Shown here: piece by piece, positions 32,920-46,600 of the stretch
How positions within the stretch are numbered: the stretch's first letter is position 1
Layout: every line of letters starts with the position of its first letter
Assembly (NCBI GenBank): GCA_037447655.1
Contig: JBBHKE010003540.1
Span: 29,187-93,186, forward strand
DNA length: 64,000 nt
Origin: Zygnema cylindricum
Lineage: Eukaryota > Streptophyta > Zygnematophyceae > Zygnematales > Zygnemataceae
Reading direction: 5' to 3'
The notes under the pieces: model-generated
The model's database searches: none
Told to the model about the DNA's origin: nothing
Seen by the model: only the letters and a program-made list of their open reading frames with translations
Made by a program: the position numbers and the translations under genes

Positions 32920-35112
32920 TTCTTGGTCTTTGATGAGCATACTTTTCGTATGTTTTATACTCACAAGGTTGGTCATTGACTCCTGTTTCCACATTGCTTA
33001 TGATAGAGCACATGCATTTTAAACAGCTGCCAGCATTCCAGGCTATCTTTTGAAGTTCGGTGCTTATGCCCCAAGTTGCCATCATATTATTTTTTATGTC
33101 CAAGTTTGGTATTATCACTGCGCCTATTCATCAGCTTGATGCCTATGTCAGAATAAGGCACTTCCATGTACTGTTGCCATCACTGGATGAGCGTGTCCTC
33201 ATTGTTATATATTTGTGTGTATGTGTGTGTCTATGTGTATGGGTGCACGTGTCCGTTATGTTTTCACTTGTTATGACTGGTTTGAGGAAAGCCTTTGTGT
33301 GTGAAATTTTTTAGGAAAGTTGAAGCGCGAACCTATGGGGCAAGTGTCACGAATTACTCATTTAACACCTGTCTACATGAAGAATTTTTGGATAAGGTGT
33401 TATATTGGAGTGGATAACAAGGTTTCCCATGGTGGATAATTGTAGGTGTAAAACACCTCGTGCCAAAATGCAGTCTCAAAATTTTCTGCATTTCTTTGTG
33501 TCGGCAAAATATGTTCACGAGAATTGAGTGGTGATGTATGTATATTGGCACTCTCACTCTCTCACTCGTCTCTCTCATACTTACTGGAATTTGATGGCTG
33601 GGCTCTTTCAGATGATGTGACCGGAGTAAAATGGAACCTGCCGTTTTCATGCTTCTGGACATGCCTGTTCTGTGCATAATTGGAATACAGTGGCTTTTAG
33701 CCAATGCTTCAAGTGCTACTCTTTTATGGTTTCTCCACGCAGTTTTTCTCCATTATGTAGAAGTTGTGAGGTACAAGTGGAACTTTCCCTTAACAAGGTT
33801 ACGGATAGCAGTCTATACACTTTATGTACTTTTTTTCTGCAAGTGTTAAGTCTTTGCAACTACAGTAGAATCTGGGAGTTTGCCACAATTTTTGCTAAGA
33901 AAAGTTGAGGATTAGTTGTCGGATTTTCATGTACCTTGTAAGATTATCATGCACCATGTAGGATTATCATGTACCATGTTAAAGCACCACCTCCTGCATT
34001 CTACATTTAAAATATGGACATGTTATGTCATGAAGATAATAATTGAGGTATTTTAAACAAAATTGAAACGATTAAGTTTCATCCAGAAAGTAACAAGAGG
34101 AAATGAGCGTCTCCAGTTTGGAACAGAAATTGACGCCTTTTTAACTGTAAAATAACTCAGAAAATACAGTTTTGTTGTTGGTTGTTAACAGGTGTCAAAG
34201 AAAGGCACCCCTCCATTTCTCTCTATCCAATTTGCAGTTAAGTATTTACAGTGATTAACTTTTCATTGCACAGTGCTAAGCAAAGAGAAGAGAACTTTTC
34301 TGATCATCCATTGTATAACGAGTAGTTGGGCAGGCTATTGATAATTAACAGCTTCAATGTGAGGAAAAAAATAGAGCTTTAATATCCAGTAGATGACAGT
34401 AAGTGATGAAATGTAGTGAACTAACTTGATGTTGAAAGAAGACTTATCTCCCTTTCTACACCAACAAAAAATTGGACAAGAGGATTGCATTGCTATAACA
34501 ATGATGAACAAGTAGTATAATTCTCCATGGGTACAAAAGACATTTCCAGCAGAATATCACCATCCTAATATGGAATAATTTCCTTATAATCATCTACCAT
34601 CTATGACTACAATCAGTTTAAGATACAACCACCATTCTTCCAAATATCACAATTTTTACGTTCCACATTCAGAGAAGATTAAGTTTTGCAACGATCCTTG
34701 TGCAAGAATAAATACAATATCCATCATTCTCACTTCCCAATTGGAAGTACTTTATACAATTTTACAATGATAAAGTACCATACATTTGTTTCACTTCACA
34801 TGTGAGATCTGGTCTCTCTCCTGCAACATACACCATTCACCAATAAGCCAAAACCTTGCTACAATGCAGAAAACCCCTTCGACCAAGATTACAGAAAAAA
34901 ACATATTGTTTCAACAGGAATTTAAAACAAAATTTTTTAACCACTTCCACAGAAATCTGCTCAATTAGTCCTAACATTAATCCAAACCAGCGAAAAACGT
35001 GTATCCCCATTCCTGAAACTGTGTATGTACTCAACTGCCTGTCTCAACAGCAAACATCTGCAAACATATTACTTCTGCAGATAAACCATCATTCTTCAGC
35101 TGATTCATCACA
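32920..35112. other. Intergenic region between transporter and eIF5 (convergent genes)
   Basis: Should contain the 3' UTRs of both neighbours. GT-rich microsatellite at about 33208-33255, a 20-bp triple repeat at 33921-33980, otherwise AT-rich sequence with no coding signature. Confidence 0.55.
33921..33980. repeat. Three tandem 20-bp repeats
   Basis: Units of the type ggattatcatgtaccatgta at 33921-33940, 33941-33960 and 33961-33980, each differing by two to four bases. No spacers, so it is not a CRISPR array. Confidence 0.85.
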
Positions 35113-36988
35113 TCACTCTTCATCGGATTCTGCTTCTGCCTCCTGAAGCCATTTCACAAAAGGCGTAGCTTCCTTGCGCACAGCAGCAGCTGCCTCTGCA
35201 CTGATTCCCAACTCTGTATTGACACCTTTCCGAGAATACCAAACCATAATCTGCTCCTCTTCCACAATGTCATTATCATACAAAACCTGCAAAAACACCA
35301 AAATACCATCAGACAGTTTCACATGTACCAGCACACAAAATATCATACACAACCAACAGCCTCATGAACAGGTTGTCATGCACCAGCCCCACTCCGCAAC
35401 CAGATACATATGGTTGTTCAGCAGATCACATGACCACCGAAAGTCATATTTCTCACCGAAAGTATTCATGTCATTCTCACTCGAAACTCCAACCACCTCA
35501 ATCATGTAATACAGACCTGAACAAGATTGCTGCGCAAGGAAAACTAGAAAAACTTACCAAGAATCTCGGGGTACACACAAGTGAAAGTGTCTCAAGAAAG
35601 TGAGAAACAGTCACAATATTCTTTGTCAAAATCCTTCTTCCAGACCCTTTAGAACAAAACTAAATACAACGTAAATTAATAACAGAAGTAGTCACTTAGC
35701 AACTCACCTTCAAAACGAGGGATGTTTCCTTGATAGCATCCTGCCGCGCTACTCCACAGTAGCGTTCCACAGCTCCAAGAAATCGACCCTGAGCTACGTC
35801 ATCTTGTAACAACTTACTCAGCAACACTTTTTTCTTTGCAACTTCTTTGGACAAACCTTTTCCCACACCATCAAACAGAGCCTGAAAAAGGGCAGCGGCC
35901 AAAACTTCAGTAAACTCCCCTTTGTTTTGCAGATAGGTAGCTGTTTCCACCAGCGTGTGTGTCTTCGAGTAATCTTTCAACTCCTGGAAAAGACGGTCAA
36001 ACTTACTCTCGAACTGATCTTCCTCTTCATCATCTACATCTTCGTCATCGTCATCTTGACTAACCTCAGATGGAAATATCTTAGCAGGTGAAGATTTCCT
36101 GTCGATTCCATCCTTCTTCCCACCTTTGAGCGATGGAGCAGAATCTTCTTCGTCCTTAGATCCTTTGCTGCCTAGGGTTTTCGCACCTTTTTCCTTAGAT
36201 TTCTTACCATTCGCATTCTCCTCTAATTCCAGCATGACCATCTCACTTGTTGCTGCTGAAAGCTGTTCCAACCGACGCTGCTCCGCTGCAGCTCGTGAAG
36301 TGTCAGTCTGCCACTCTACATCATCATCGTCATCAACCTGTTCGTCTTCATCCTTTTGACTTGCATCTGGTGAAGGAGGCTTTTCATCATCATCTTTCTT
36401 CTTAGACTTCTTGACACTCTCATCACCTTTCTTCTTCCCTGAAACTTTCTTTGAAGACTTTGCTTCTTCATCAGCAGCCTCTCCGGCCTTTAGTCTCTCC
36501 TTTTCTGCTTTCCTCAACTGCTTTGAGCCCTTTGGTTTCTTAGTTTCTGGCGGATTGTTGATGATGAACGTGGTCAGCTTGTCACGCATATCCACATCCG
36601 AGAGAAAACCACAAGCTGCACATTTCAGCGTTATCATCTGAGTTTTGGTAATCACTATCTCTGTCTCTGGATTTCCGCAACCATAACACTGCACATACTT
36701 CTTGATGAAAATTTCAAGGAGCTGGACAAGCTTGGACGTTTCATGTGCGCCATTTACTGTTGACGTCAATGTTTTCTCGTCGTATTTGGATTGTGCTCCA
36801 AGAACACATCCAAAAAACTTGGTGGTGTAGGCAGGTGGCCTTGCAAGGGCCTTAGCAACTTCCACCATGTTGACAACATTTGTTTTTATGCCATTTCCTC
36901 GTCCTTCGATTTTGGTCTGCAACTTTGGCATCTTGTAGCGGTAAAATCCGTCGTCACGATTGCCCTCTCCAATATTGACGAGCGCCAT
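35113..36988 (-). CDS. EIF5: Translation initiation factor eIF5, 2 coding exons
   Basis: Exons 36988-35708 and 35286-35113, joined in phase, give 484 residues. eIF5 is the GTPase-activating protein for eIF2 in the 43S complex and bridges eIF2-beta, eIF1 and eIF3. The N-terminal domain (1-150) has FYRYKMPKL with the Arg-finger equivalent at R17, GRGNGIKTNVVNM, and a zinc finger C101/C104/C123/C126. A long charged Lys/Glu/Asp-rich linker (about 150-335), with the acidic run DDDDEDVDDEEEDQ near its end, is longer than in many eIF5s. The C-terminal W2 HEAT domain (about 340-484) includes VLYDNDIVEEEQIMVWY and ends in an acidic tail (EAEAESDEE) typical of the eIF2-beta-binding box. The start sits in a good context (caccATGG); an ag (cttaag) just before it may be the acceptor of a 5' UTR intron. 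Confidence 0.95.
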
Positions 36989-38537
36989 GGTGCCTTAAGG
37001 ACGGTTGGAAAGACAAGCTTATGGAGGAAAAATAAAGAAAACTGGCCTGCCAGTTTAAGATACCAACACAAATAGGCCCCTCTTCCTTACAGGCCTCAAC
37101 CTACGAAAACCTGGAATACCTCCGACGCTCCAATTGAGAGAAGAACCTCTCAAATCAATGAGAATCTCTTTCTCCCTACAACAAGACGGCGAAAAAGTGA
37201 GTTTACGCCGCTTGCGCGTATTGGAGGGACAATTCTCTCCTAACAGAAGTGTGGGGAAAACGGCCTCAGACATAAAAAGAAGAAGGCAAATAACGGCTAT
37301 CAATGCGGCAGAAAACTGCGGCGCCCTGCGCGCTGTAGCAGCAGCTTACCAACTTAGAGAGAGAAGAAAAGGGAAGAGAGCCACTAACAATGCTGAAGAC
37401 AAGAAATGTTGAGAGAAACAAGAGCAGGTAAGATGTAAATAGCTGTCTTCAACCGTAGTCTTGGAAAATTCTTAAACTAAAACTATTGGCGGTCCACATA
37501 AGTATACACACCAATTTATCCGCACACCAGAAAATTCAATCGGACCGTCCGGATCGCGTCCACAAAATAAGGAGGTGAAGAGGGTTTTGGAATGGTAAAT
37601 CAGTAAATCACAGAATTGCGGCTGCTGAAAAGGTCTAGACGCTTCTTCCGTAGTTCAAATATTGCGAGAACCGTGGAAACGCTATATCTAGTTGCTCAGA
37701 ATTATAGGCTTATTGAAAATTTGAAAGGGCTTTTGTTAGGTATAATACGCATATGGTATACAGATTTCTGAAATTAGATTTTGCGTTTCCACTCGTTTTT
37801 TTTCGCAGTTTGACCGAAAATTTGCATCGAGGGCAATTTCGCGATACACGCGACGGGGTTTTGAAAAATGTTCCCGATATTTTCCCCGTAAATTTCATAC
37901 CGTATGCCTATCGAAACGACGCTCACACTCTCACAGTACTAACAAAAAAGTCTAGATACATTAATAGCCGTCCGATTCGCTTTATGCACAACAAGGATCC
38001 CTTTCAGAATCCGGTTGGAAGTACGAGTGAATCCAATCTGTACAATACACGTACAATACGGTACAAAAAGATAAAACATACCGTAATAATGGCGTCACAA
38101 TCTCGTCATTATAGCGTCAGCATTAGTACCGTAGTACAGACAAACCGTGTGGATTTTCGCCACTTAAACATCTTTTCTTTGCAGACTAATCCGACGGATG
38201 GGATTCAAATGCAAGATCTCTCACTTTCCGATTGGCGGGGTCTCCAATTGATATTTGAACACATGTGCACGGGGAAAAGATGCTTTAACTGGCGAAAAAA
38301 GTGAGTCTTGCACTTTTGAGCTACAGATCAAACGTGCGAGGTAACTCCTTGTTAAGGGCATAGTACTGTAATTGTTATAACTGGAAAACACGTATAACAC
38401 GCAAATGACACTAAGGCTACCAGATATAGCATTTGCGCGCGTTCTCGCACTTTTCCTCTAATGTTTTGAATTATGATTGAACGCGCCCCTTCGCATTGTG
38501 AGCTGCCATGTCAAAGCTTTGAACCACCGTCGCAGCC
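36989..38537. other. eIF5 upstream region and unassigned sequence
   Basis: 36989-37450 should carry the eIF5 5' UTR and promoter. 37500-38400 holds an open frame (37753-38304, plus) that shares its last third with a dispersed repeat found again at 51955-52075, so it is not treated as a gene. Confidence 0.45.
38188..38310 (+). repeat. Dispersed repeat, copy 1
   Basis: Resembles 51955-52078: shared landmarks are taatccgacgg, ttccgattggcgg, the acac-tgtgca-gg-gaaaag block and tggcgaaaaaa, in order and spacing. By eye about 70% identical. No ends or target duplications could be fixed. Confidence 0.6.
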
Positions 38538-40568
38538 ATGGCAGATATGACGACCTCCGAGGAGGTCAATGAAGCTTGCTCTGAGTTTAACTTTGACTCT
38601 TCTAATATTTTCTATTTGGAATGAACAAGCTGTCGTTCAGCTCCGTAAGGATTTTCTTCGACTTAACAGCGAAATGTCAAGAAGAGAATCTTTGCAGGAA
38701 AATGTTTTCGAGACGGTTAAAGCTAGTCCACCTCTCACGATGTTGATTTGACAGTCAATAGGGCAGCAATGGTTTTTTGATACGGCCGTCATTTTGTGCT
38801 TCAGAGCTTCGAGTTCAAGGTATTATAATCATAGTCTAGTTATTTATTTATTATTTTCTTTCAAATGTTTTCCTTTCCATGAGATTACGTGTGCTTGCAC
38901 TAATAAGCGGAATCCATTCATAATTCACACCCATGAAAGATGTAGTTAGAGCATTTTGTGGTTGTTAGGGGGGTATAAGAACCTTTCTTGTGCTACAGAC
39001 TTTTCTTTTTTTCTTGAGCATTAGAAATTTGATTTATTATTTCTCAGCTGAAATTTTACAAGCTAGTGATTCGCAAGGCATTGTAATGTGCTTTATTAAT
39101 AACGTCTATGTAACTTTTCGTTGCCTTGTTGTTGACTTCAAATATCAAAGATTAATATGTTTTAGGGTTTTGGTTCCTGGTCTCAGCCAGGAGAGTAATG
39201 GCAAAGCACCTGCTCCAAGGCATTGTAACGCATTCAATAATAAAGTTTGTGTAACTTTTTATTCTCGATTGTTAACTTCAAATATCAATAGATTAATAGG
39301 ATTTTTTTTAGATTTTGGTTATCAGTTTCAGCTGCAGAGAAGCTTTGCAAAGATGATGATGATTTGATGGGAAGCCTCGGATCACTAGCAGCTCTATATC
39401 TTGCTGGAGCTGGAATTGTGGAGTTTTGTTTGGGGGAGAGGGGGAGGGAGAGGAAGGGGGCCGGAGGGGGAGGAGGGAGAGGGATATGGGGAGGAGGGAG
39501 AGGGATATGGGGAGGAGGGAGAGGGATATGGGGAGGAGGGAGATGGATAGGGAGAGAGAGGGGGGTAAAATTGATGGATGTAAATAAGAGTTTACGGTTG
39601 AGGATAGTTGTGATGTATTACAGAGAATTTGCAAACGGCAATGACTGTGCTGTCTGTCAGCACTTTTGCTGCAAGGCTGGTTGATTGTGAAAAGCAAATT
39701 GGACTCCTCCACTTTTTCTTGACGGTGTATCTTTAGTTCGATGTAAATTATCCAGAGGAGAAAGTAGCTGCTATGGAGCATGACAAAGGTGTGTCTTGCG
39801 TCTCACTTTTTTCTGAAGGATTATCTTCAGTTATATGTGTCATCAGTTATATGTGAATGACACAGAAGAGAAGGCAGATGCCTTGGAGTCACAATGGAGG
39901 ACTGTTATCTGCCTATTTGTAGACGGACTGTGCTGATTTTAGAAGCACGGTTTTGGTTTCCAGACTGAATTCGTGGATTGAGGTGATTGAATATCGTGAT
40001 GGTATTACTCCAGCAAATTCTCTTTCTATTATTCCCTGGTGAGTGAACTTTATTTTTTTTACCAACAAATTCTCATTTTCTTACTGTTACTGCAGCTTTA
40101 AGCAAAACATCAGAAGATAGTGTGTACAGTGATATGGTCTGGGCCACGCATTCAGTGGTGTTGATGCTTCTGTCAACTCTCCGACACGCTACCTTCTAAG
40201 TGATGCCTGCGTAATTGCTGGAAAGGTAGACAGACTTCAACTTCTTGCTTTTTGAACCATTTTATTTTATCGTATAAATCATGAAGGCGTTACTTTGTTG
40301 ACTTGAGGATAAAAGCTTCACATTGAAATTCCTTCGAAATCCCGTTGTCTCTTTGGACAAATGTAGCATGTATTAAATTTGTGATGTTCTTATCTCCTCG
40401 ATTAAACATTAAGGATGGAGTGTGAACATTCCTATTTTTGTTTGTTTATCAACAAAAACGGAAAATTTCTGATTTTTTTTGTAGCTTGGTAAAGTCCGTA
40501 CATCCACGAGCCACACATCTGCTTACATAAAGCCCATGCTTGAAACGTTGAAAAACCAAGGGCAGTAG
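38538..40568 (+). other. Possible eroded or unrecognised multi-exon gene
   Basis: Several short stretches look more protein-like than chance. From the ATG at 38538: MADMTTSEEVNEACSEFNF, then one frame over VVQLRKDFLRLNSEMSRRES (to about 38748). Further on are CEKQIGLLHFF (39661-39724, flanked by cag and gtgt), RLNSWIEVIEYRDG (39964-40038, flanked by cag and gtgagt), SPTRYLLSDACVIAGK (40096-40225, then gtagac) and KPMLETLKNQGQ with a stop at 40566-40568 (after gtag). The phases do not all agree and a frame break is needed in the first block, so this is either a decayed gene or a gene I have mis-joined. I recognise no family. The GA-rich repeat at 39425-39560 lies inside it. Confidence 0.25.
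39425..39560. repeat. GA-rich tract with three 21-bp tandem units
   Basis: Exact units gggatatggggaggagggag+a at 39481-39501, 39502-39522 and 39523-39543 within a longer purine-rich tract. Confidence 0.85.
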
Positions 40569-43500
40569 CCACTATAGTATGTCAAGAATTGTTAAAGCTA
40601 TGTTTATATTGTGACTGTCTACACTCAACCAATTGTCATATCCATGTAGTTGTTACTAGTGACACCTCTTCACTTCTAAGAATAAACCTCAACGGCAAGT
40701 GGTTTTTTATTTCTAAGGTGGGAATGGCAGCTACTTGTGTCAGGCGCTGCCTTTGGAATGGATAGTCAAGTGAGTTCTCTTCCCTCGAGGCAGCAGAGCA
40801 AATTACTGACAGGAGACAGAAAATAGTTTTGTTATCGGACCTAAGTACAGTCAACGACTCTTGTTGTACATTTTCATGTAAAGAGTGTGATGGAGTTACA
40901 GTCTACAATCATATGCGGGGCCTTGTTGCATTTTTTTGCATTTTTTGCATTTTCTCTCAGCCACCCTTTCCAACTGCATATCAGCGCTACACTGACGCTG
41001 GTTTCTTGGGATTCGGTGAGTGGTCCATGTGCTTAGATGGACAAGTATACATTCATTTTAAATCGGAGATATAATTGTCAGATTGTATCGCTGGTGTTTC
41101 AACGTGGCTGATACTGACTTTCTTTTTGCGTAGAAATGGCAGGGAACGCAGAGAAGGATTTTACACAAAAGAGATCTTCATTAATGTGATGCAGTCCCGG
41201 GAGTGATCGGTAATTTGCAAGCTTTGGAGGCTAAACATATCATTTTTGGAGTAAGGGAGCCGCTCTTAGTCATCTTCTACTCTTTGATGCTCTCTCAACG
41301 CGCACTTACACGGTACTTTACTCCCTCTAATTTCCATACGCCCATTTTTTATCCTGTATCTTTCACGTATGTTCCTTATCAATATTCCCGATGAATATAT
41401 ACTGGAGTAAAACCAAGGATTTTATGTTTGGCGGGGGCCCACTGCATACTTACCTCCTTTGAAGATGTTGGACAGGGGAAATATTGTGATTGTGGCTGTA
41501 ATTAAGTTTTGGTTAGTAACGGCATAATTTTCCGGGCAGTCAAAGGCGTTTAACTTTGTGATCGACCGTTGGATCTTTTTTCTCAGGCAAGGAATTGAAA
41601 GGGACACACTCTTACCCTTTGACCCTGATGTCACAATTGAAAATCGGGTTGTCTGATGAAAAAAGTACTTAGACTATCGAAAAAAAGTGTTTGACTGTCA
41701 CTGTAGCAGAAGGAGCTGACTGCAAAATATAAGCATATCTTTGAGGCTGATTGATACGGTCCACACATGTTGTTGTTGTTGTTGTCGGTCATGGAGAAGA
41801 GGCTGAAAGGGAAAAAAAGTTTCTAAACTTTTTCAATCCTTTCATATTCTGAATCATATTCACAGCGTTCATTCACAGTGGATCACGTACAGAGTTTAGG
41901 ACGTGCATTTACATGAGGGCTACAGGAAAGGCAACCTCTGCCCTCTGTAAAATCTTATCTTATGTGGGAGTGTCCATTTTTAGTGCTTAAAAAAAGTGCG
42001 TGTAATCTTCAACATTTAAAAGTGGCATAAATTGCGAATGGCAGGGTGTTGATTTTGAATTTAGTAATTCTCAGTTAACCACAAAATGCAAGTTGAGAGG
42101 ATGTAATATTATACGGAAATCAGTGTTTTTTAAACTTCCAACCTAGAAGGTATTGAATCAAGTTCTGTAATGATGGTTACCTGACGGAGAATGGTTTCCA
42201 ATTGACCTTCTACCTTCAGATTTTTTATTCCCAATTCAACCTTTTTTTTAGTGTTTTCCACATTGAAGGCAAAGCAAGTAAATCTGCCGCCTGTCAGAAA
42301 TTCTTATTTTTTCTCATTTTGACCCACATTAAATTTAAACGTTTTGAACAAAAGTGAAAGGAAAAATCCTAATACTAAAGTTGCCTGTAAGCCATCAATA
42401 ATATGGAGCAATCTGCCAATTAAAAACAAGTAAGATTTTTCGTTAAAATGCGCACAAAAGGGTTGAATGAGAAATTGCTTAAGAAGTGGTTGCTGAGTTG
42501 AACTGTGCTTTAACACAAGGCACACAAACATACAGATAATGTGAAGTACATCAGAAAAAGATGTTTTGCATGCACAAACATGCATAAATTTTTTATACCA
42601 TCTATTACACATCATACAGAGTATCCTTGACTTACAATACTTGACACTGATGCAAACAGCATACATCAGTTTTATTTCTTATGCCATTTCGAAATACCAG
42701 CTGGTTCAAAAAAACGTCCTTCAAATGAACCATTTGATTTTTCCGTTTCTCTCGAACATTTTCTAAAAAAAATATTGTACTGTTCATAAAGCAATTGTTT
42801 AACCAAGTGTAAACACTGTTTTGCCATGTTATTTTTGAATGTGACTATTGAGATCCATGCTCATAAAAATGTGTGCTGACGAGCCGACATTTCGCATGCG
42901 TGATTCAAATGTTCAAAAACATTTGAGAACACTTCATGCAGTATCCCTCAACTAAACACTTATCATACCGTCTAATACGTGTAGTACAAGGAAACCATGT
43001 AAATAGTTTCCAATTGTTTCCGCACAATTGAAGTATGGTCCCATGGGCTCAACAGGGGAGGTGTGGTGTAGCAATAAAAGACAAGCTGTATGCTAAAGTC
43101 CCCCAGCTCCAAGAACAGTCCAAATGTGGAACAATCCATTTGACAACACCGTGTTATACGTGTATTGTATCCGAAAAAACCTTACAATACGCTTTTAGCA
43201 TGAAGAACCACATATAGCATTTCCAAACATTTCCGCACATTTGAACAATGACTCCAAGCTACCATGTGAAAGTAATGGATCCACAAAGCTTTAAAGCAAA
43301 TAGTGCAACTGAGATCTATTAAAGGCCAGAATGAAAACACACAAAAGCCGCGGGTGGTTAAAGGAGGCAAGTTTAACGTTTAGGAAGGCCATGAGAACTT
43401 AGCTTGGGTCCGTAGTTCATGTGATACATCGCTAGTTATCCTCCAAAACAAGCCAAACGTTTCTCATTTGCACTAACTCAGATGTTATCCTGTCAAAAAC

Positions 43501-43648
43501 CTCAATGCTTTCCTCGTTCTACAGGCCTAACCGAGCAAAAACACAAATGAAAACAAGGGTATTTTCTGCAATCTCCAGGGGCTTGTGTGTGTTGTTGTAC
43601 AGGTGTCCTAGAAGAACTTAGTTGCATGAGCCGAAATCCGTATGTCGG
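40569..43648. other. Intergenic region without recognised genes
   Basis: AT-rich sequence. A short (TTG)n run at about 41767-41785. Two loosely similar segments around 42995-43035 and 43195-43250 share a tttcc-a--tttccgcaca-ttgaa pattern. Nothing codes convincingly; the eIF2B-alpha 3' UTR should occupy its right end. Confidence 0.4.
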
Positions 43649-46600
43649 TTAAAGATAAAGCTGAATGAGCTCATCACTTACAGCGGATGGCGTCAGAACT
43701 CCGAGATCCGTGAATAGGAGAGTCAGACAATCCGGCGGCGTATAATCTCGTGATGAATTCTCCACTTCCAAATACTTAGGTACAGGCACTTCAAATCTCA
43801 CAATCGCTGGGGCAGGCTCCACATCTCTCTGATCAAGTGGATAAATCCGCGCAAACTGCCACGCAACTCCAATTCAGTTTAATGATCCGGAGTGAAGTGA
43901 AGTGAAACAACAATCCCATCCAACTCGAGTGGACAAATTCTAGTCTAACTGTCCCTTGGTCTCCATATTCTCGTAGCACAATGTATCAATAAACTGCTAG
44001 CCGGTTCTCAAAAAACCAGTTTTGATCTCAAGACACATGATGATCGATTATCAAAACATATCGATACAATATTATTTTTCATCACAGTACAATAAGGTGA
44101 CATGAGTCCATATCGATCTCAAGTGTCCGGGTCCCACGTGAATAACCAACTGGGTGTCTGTACGACAAACCCAGTCATAGAGACTACGCTGAAATGGAAC
44201 ATATAACAACTAATACTTCACAGCCCCATTTGAAACCCATCAATTCCTTACCTTCAAGCTCAAGCTAACCTGCTTCAGTGCTCATACCAATAGTGTGGTC
44301 CACAATACAGCGATTAAAACCATCAAGATTTTTCATTTTTTTCTGGTAGACAATGGGATCCATTCTCTTTCTAAACCACAGTAATTTCACATGTTACAAA
44401 TTACTAGGACAAGTAAGTATCCACCTGAAGGTTAGCCCAGGCAACATGAAGTGAAACCATACATGCATATGCATCGCTCGCCAAAAAAATAATTGTACAC
44501 CGTCAAGTGTGAGTCAATAATTACAATTGGTGTACATAATGGCGATCAATATCACGCATACACTATCATGAATCATGAATATTTGCAAAAAAATGTTCAA
44601 CAAGACTGATGTGTAATGGTGTGGAGCAAGGATCCACTTTTCTTGACCCCAAAAATCATAAAATACTGTGACATAAACTAATCTGAACCCACCACATTTA
44701 AGAACCAAAAATGATAGCTAGCCGTGATTTTCCCATTTATCCAAAACCTTTGAGATTACCCTCCCCATTCAGCCAACATGAAAAATAAGCTTCTCCTTCC
44801 AGTGCCAGCTTTGGAGCACCTTAACACAAATACGTAAATTGTGTGTGCATAAAATAAAAGCACAGCTCGGCATTTTGTGAGAGCAAAACTTTTAAGACTA
44901 CTGTGAGCCAGAAAATTACATGAGTATCTCCAACTGACACCCTTTTCCAGTGGCTTCATTATCAACTTTCCGATGTGTACCTCTCTACCTGAGAAGTACC
45001 TTTACAGATGCCCTTAAAGAAGAGACATACCTTATAACTCTCAGCCGCCACATACACCGGCTTATTCAACGCGCGTGCTACTAACGCCACTTGATAGGTG
45101 CCCAGGGCGTTCATCACACCACCACTCTCAACCACCGCATCCGCACCAACCATGACCATGTCCACACGTTCCATTATGTATGCCACACCCGCATCCAAAA
45201 CCAGAGTCACCGGAATCTCCGCTTTAACCAACTCAGAAGCCATCTTCAGTCCAGCATTGTCCACTCGACCCTCTGCATCCCAATACATCCGGGGTATATT
45301 AAGGGAATGGACAAGTATTCCAGAGGCAATATATAGCAGCTGAAGCCGGCAAATTTGAACCCATCACAGATGATAATGGATTCACCCAAAAATCATGCTT
45401 GCTTTGAAAGGTCCAGGGCTTGTAATGGGTGATCACCAGTACAAATAACACTGAAGTGTTTCCCGCATATAGCAGCCTGCCGACATAGGGCCAATACCAC
45501 CCGAGAAAAACCATGCACCAATATTCTGCTACCATCACGAATGAAGTCCTGCCCTAACATTGCAATAGTTTCTCGAGCCTGACCACAAACACAGACAAAA
45601 CAACCTGCATTAGTTTTTTACACCTGTTTCCAGTTTAGGCCATCAGAGTCTCTTCTGCATAGAGACAGCTGTAAGTACATTACTAGCAAAAAGCACCATT
45701 AGAACGAGAAGCAGGTTCATTGACGCAGATAATCCTCGATTCAAATGTTTGTGCTTGGAAAGTTTTGACAAGAGAATTGCTGTGCAGCGGTGCAGACAGG
45801 TCAGGTAAATCACCTTTAAGGAAATGTCGCTGAAGCGTTCGCCTCTTTCAATGAGGCGTGACTTGCCTGCTGAAAAACTTTCATACTCCAGCGCCGAAGT
45901 ACGAGTTACATAGCGAAGAAACAAATCGCACCCGGCTGAAAGGGAGAGAGATGTTCGATGACGCTCCTGTCGAGGCAGAGCAGCAAAGGGGTATGAAATC
46001 TGGAAGGCCAAGAGTCTGTATGTGCCAATACAACTGGCTCTGCAATGCAGTCCGCTGCAAAGTCCTGCAGGTTTTGCGCCACAGAAGTCTGTGGGTGTAA
46101 GCTCTAGTCTTGTGAGCAAAATGAAACTCAATAGCTACTGCTGGCATGCAGTGATGATGAGGGAATTTCTTGATATTGCGTGCACTACAAATCCTGAGAA
46201 ACATGCTCCTGTAATTAAGGAATAGTGACAAAATAATGCGGCAGTGTAAGCAGCATGTAGCATTGGCAATCAACCTTCAGAGCGTCGGAAGCCTCCTTCA
46301 GTTCCTTTTCTAATCCCATCATTGTTGTTGCGTCACTTTGTTTTATAACAGCCGTAAGTGCCTTAATGGCAGCCACAGCCATAGCGAGCTCTGGATCCTC
46401 CCTCCAACGTTTAAATTCCTCAAGAACACTCAACGGCTGTCTCCCGTCCACAGGCTCTGTTTTGGCCATAGCTCCTAAGGGTACCCGCAAAAGAGAAAAT
46501 CAATCAGACCTTCATGAACGATATTATAGTATACATTATAGCATCAACAAAACGAGGAGTGAACTTCTTGTAAGGAGACATTCACTAAAAACAGACATGA

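Noticed and set aside
33921-33980. Possible CRISPR-like array
   Set aside because: Repeats are contiguous without spacers, and the genome is eukaryotic.
37753-38304. 183-codon open frame, plus strand
   Set aside because: Its last part overlaps a dispersed repeat also found in an intron at 51955-52078, and no motif or splice context supports a gene.
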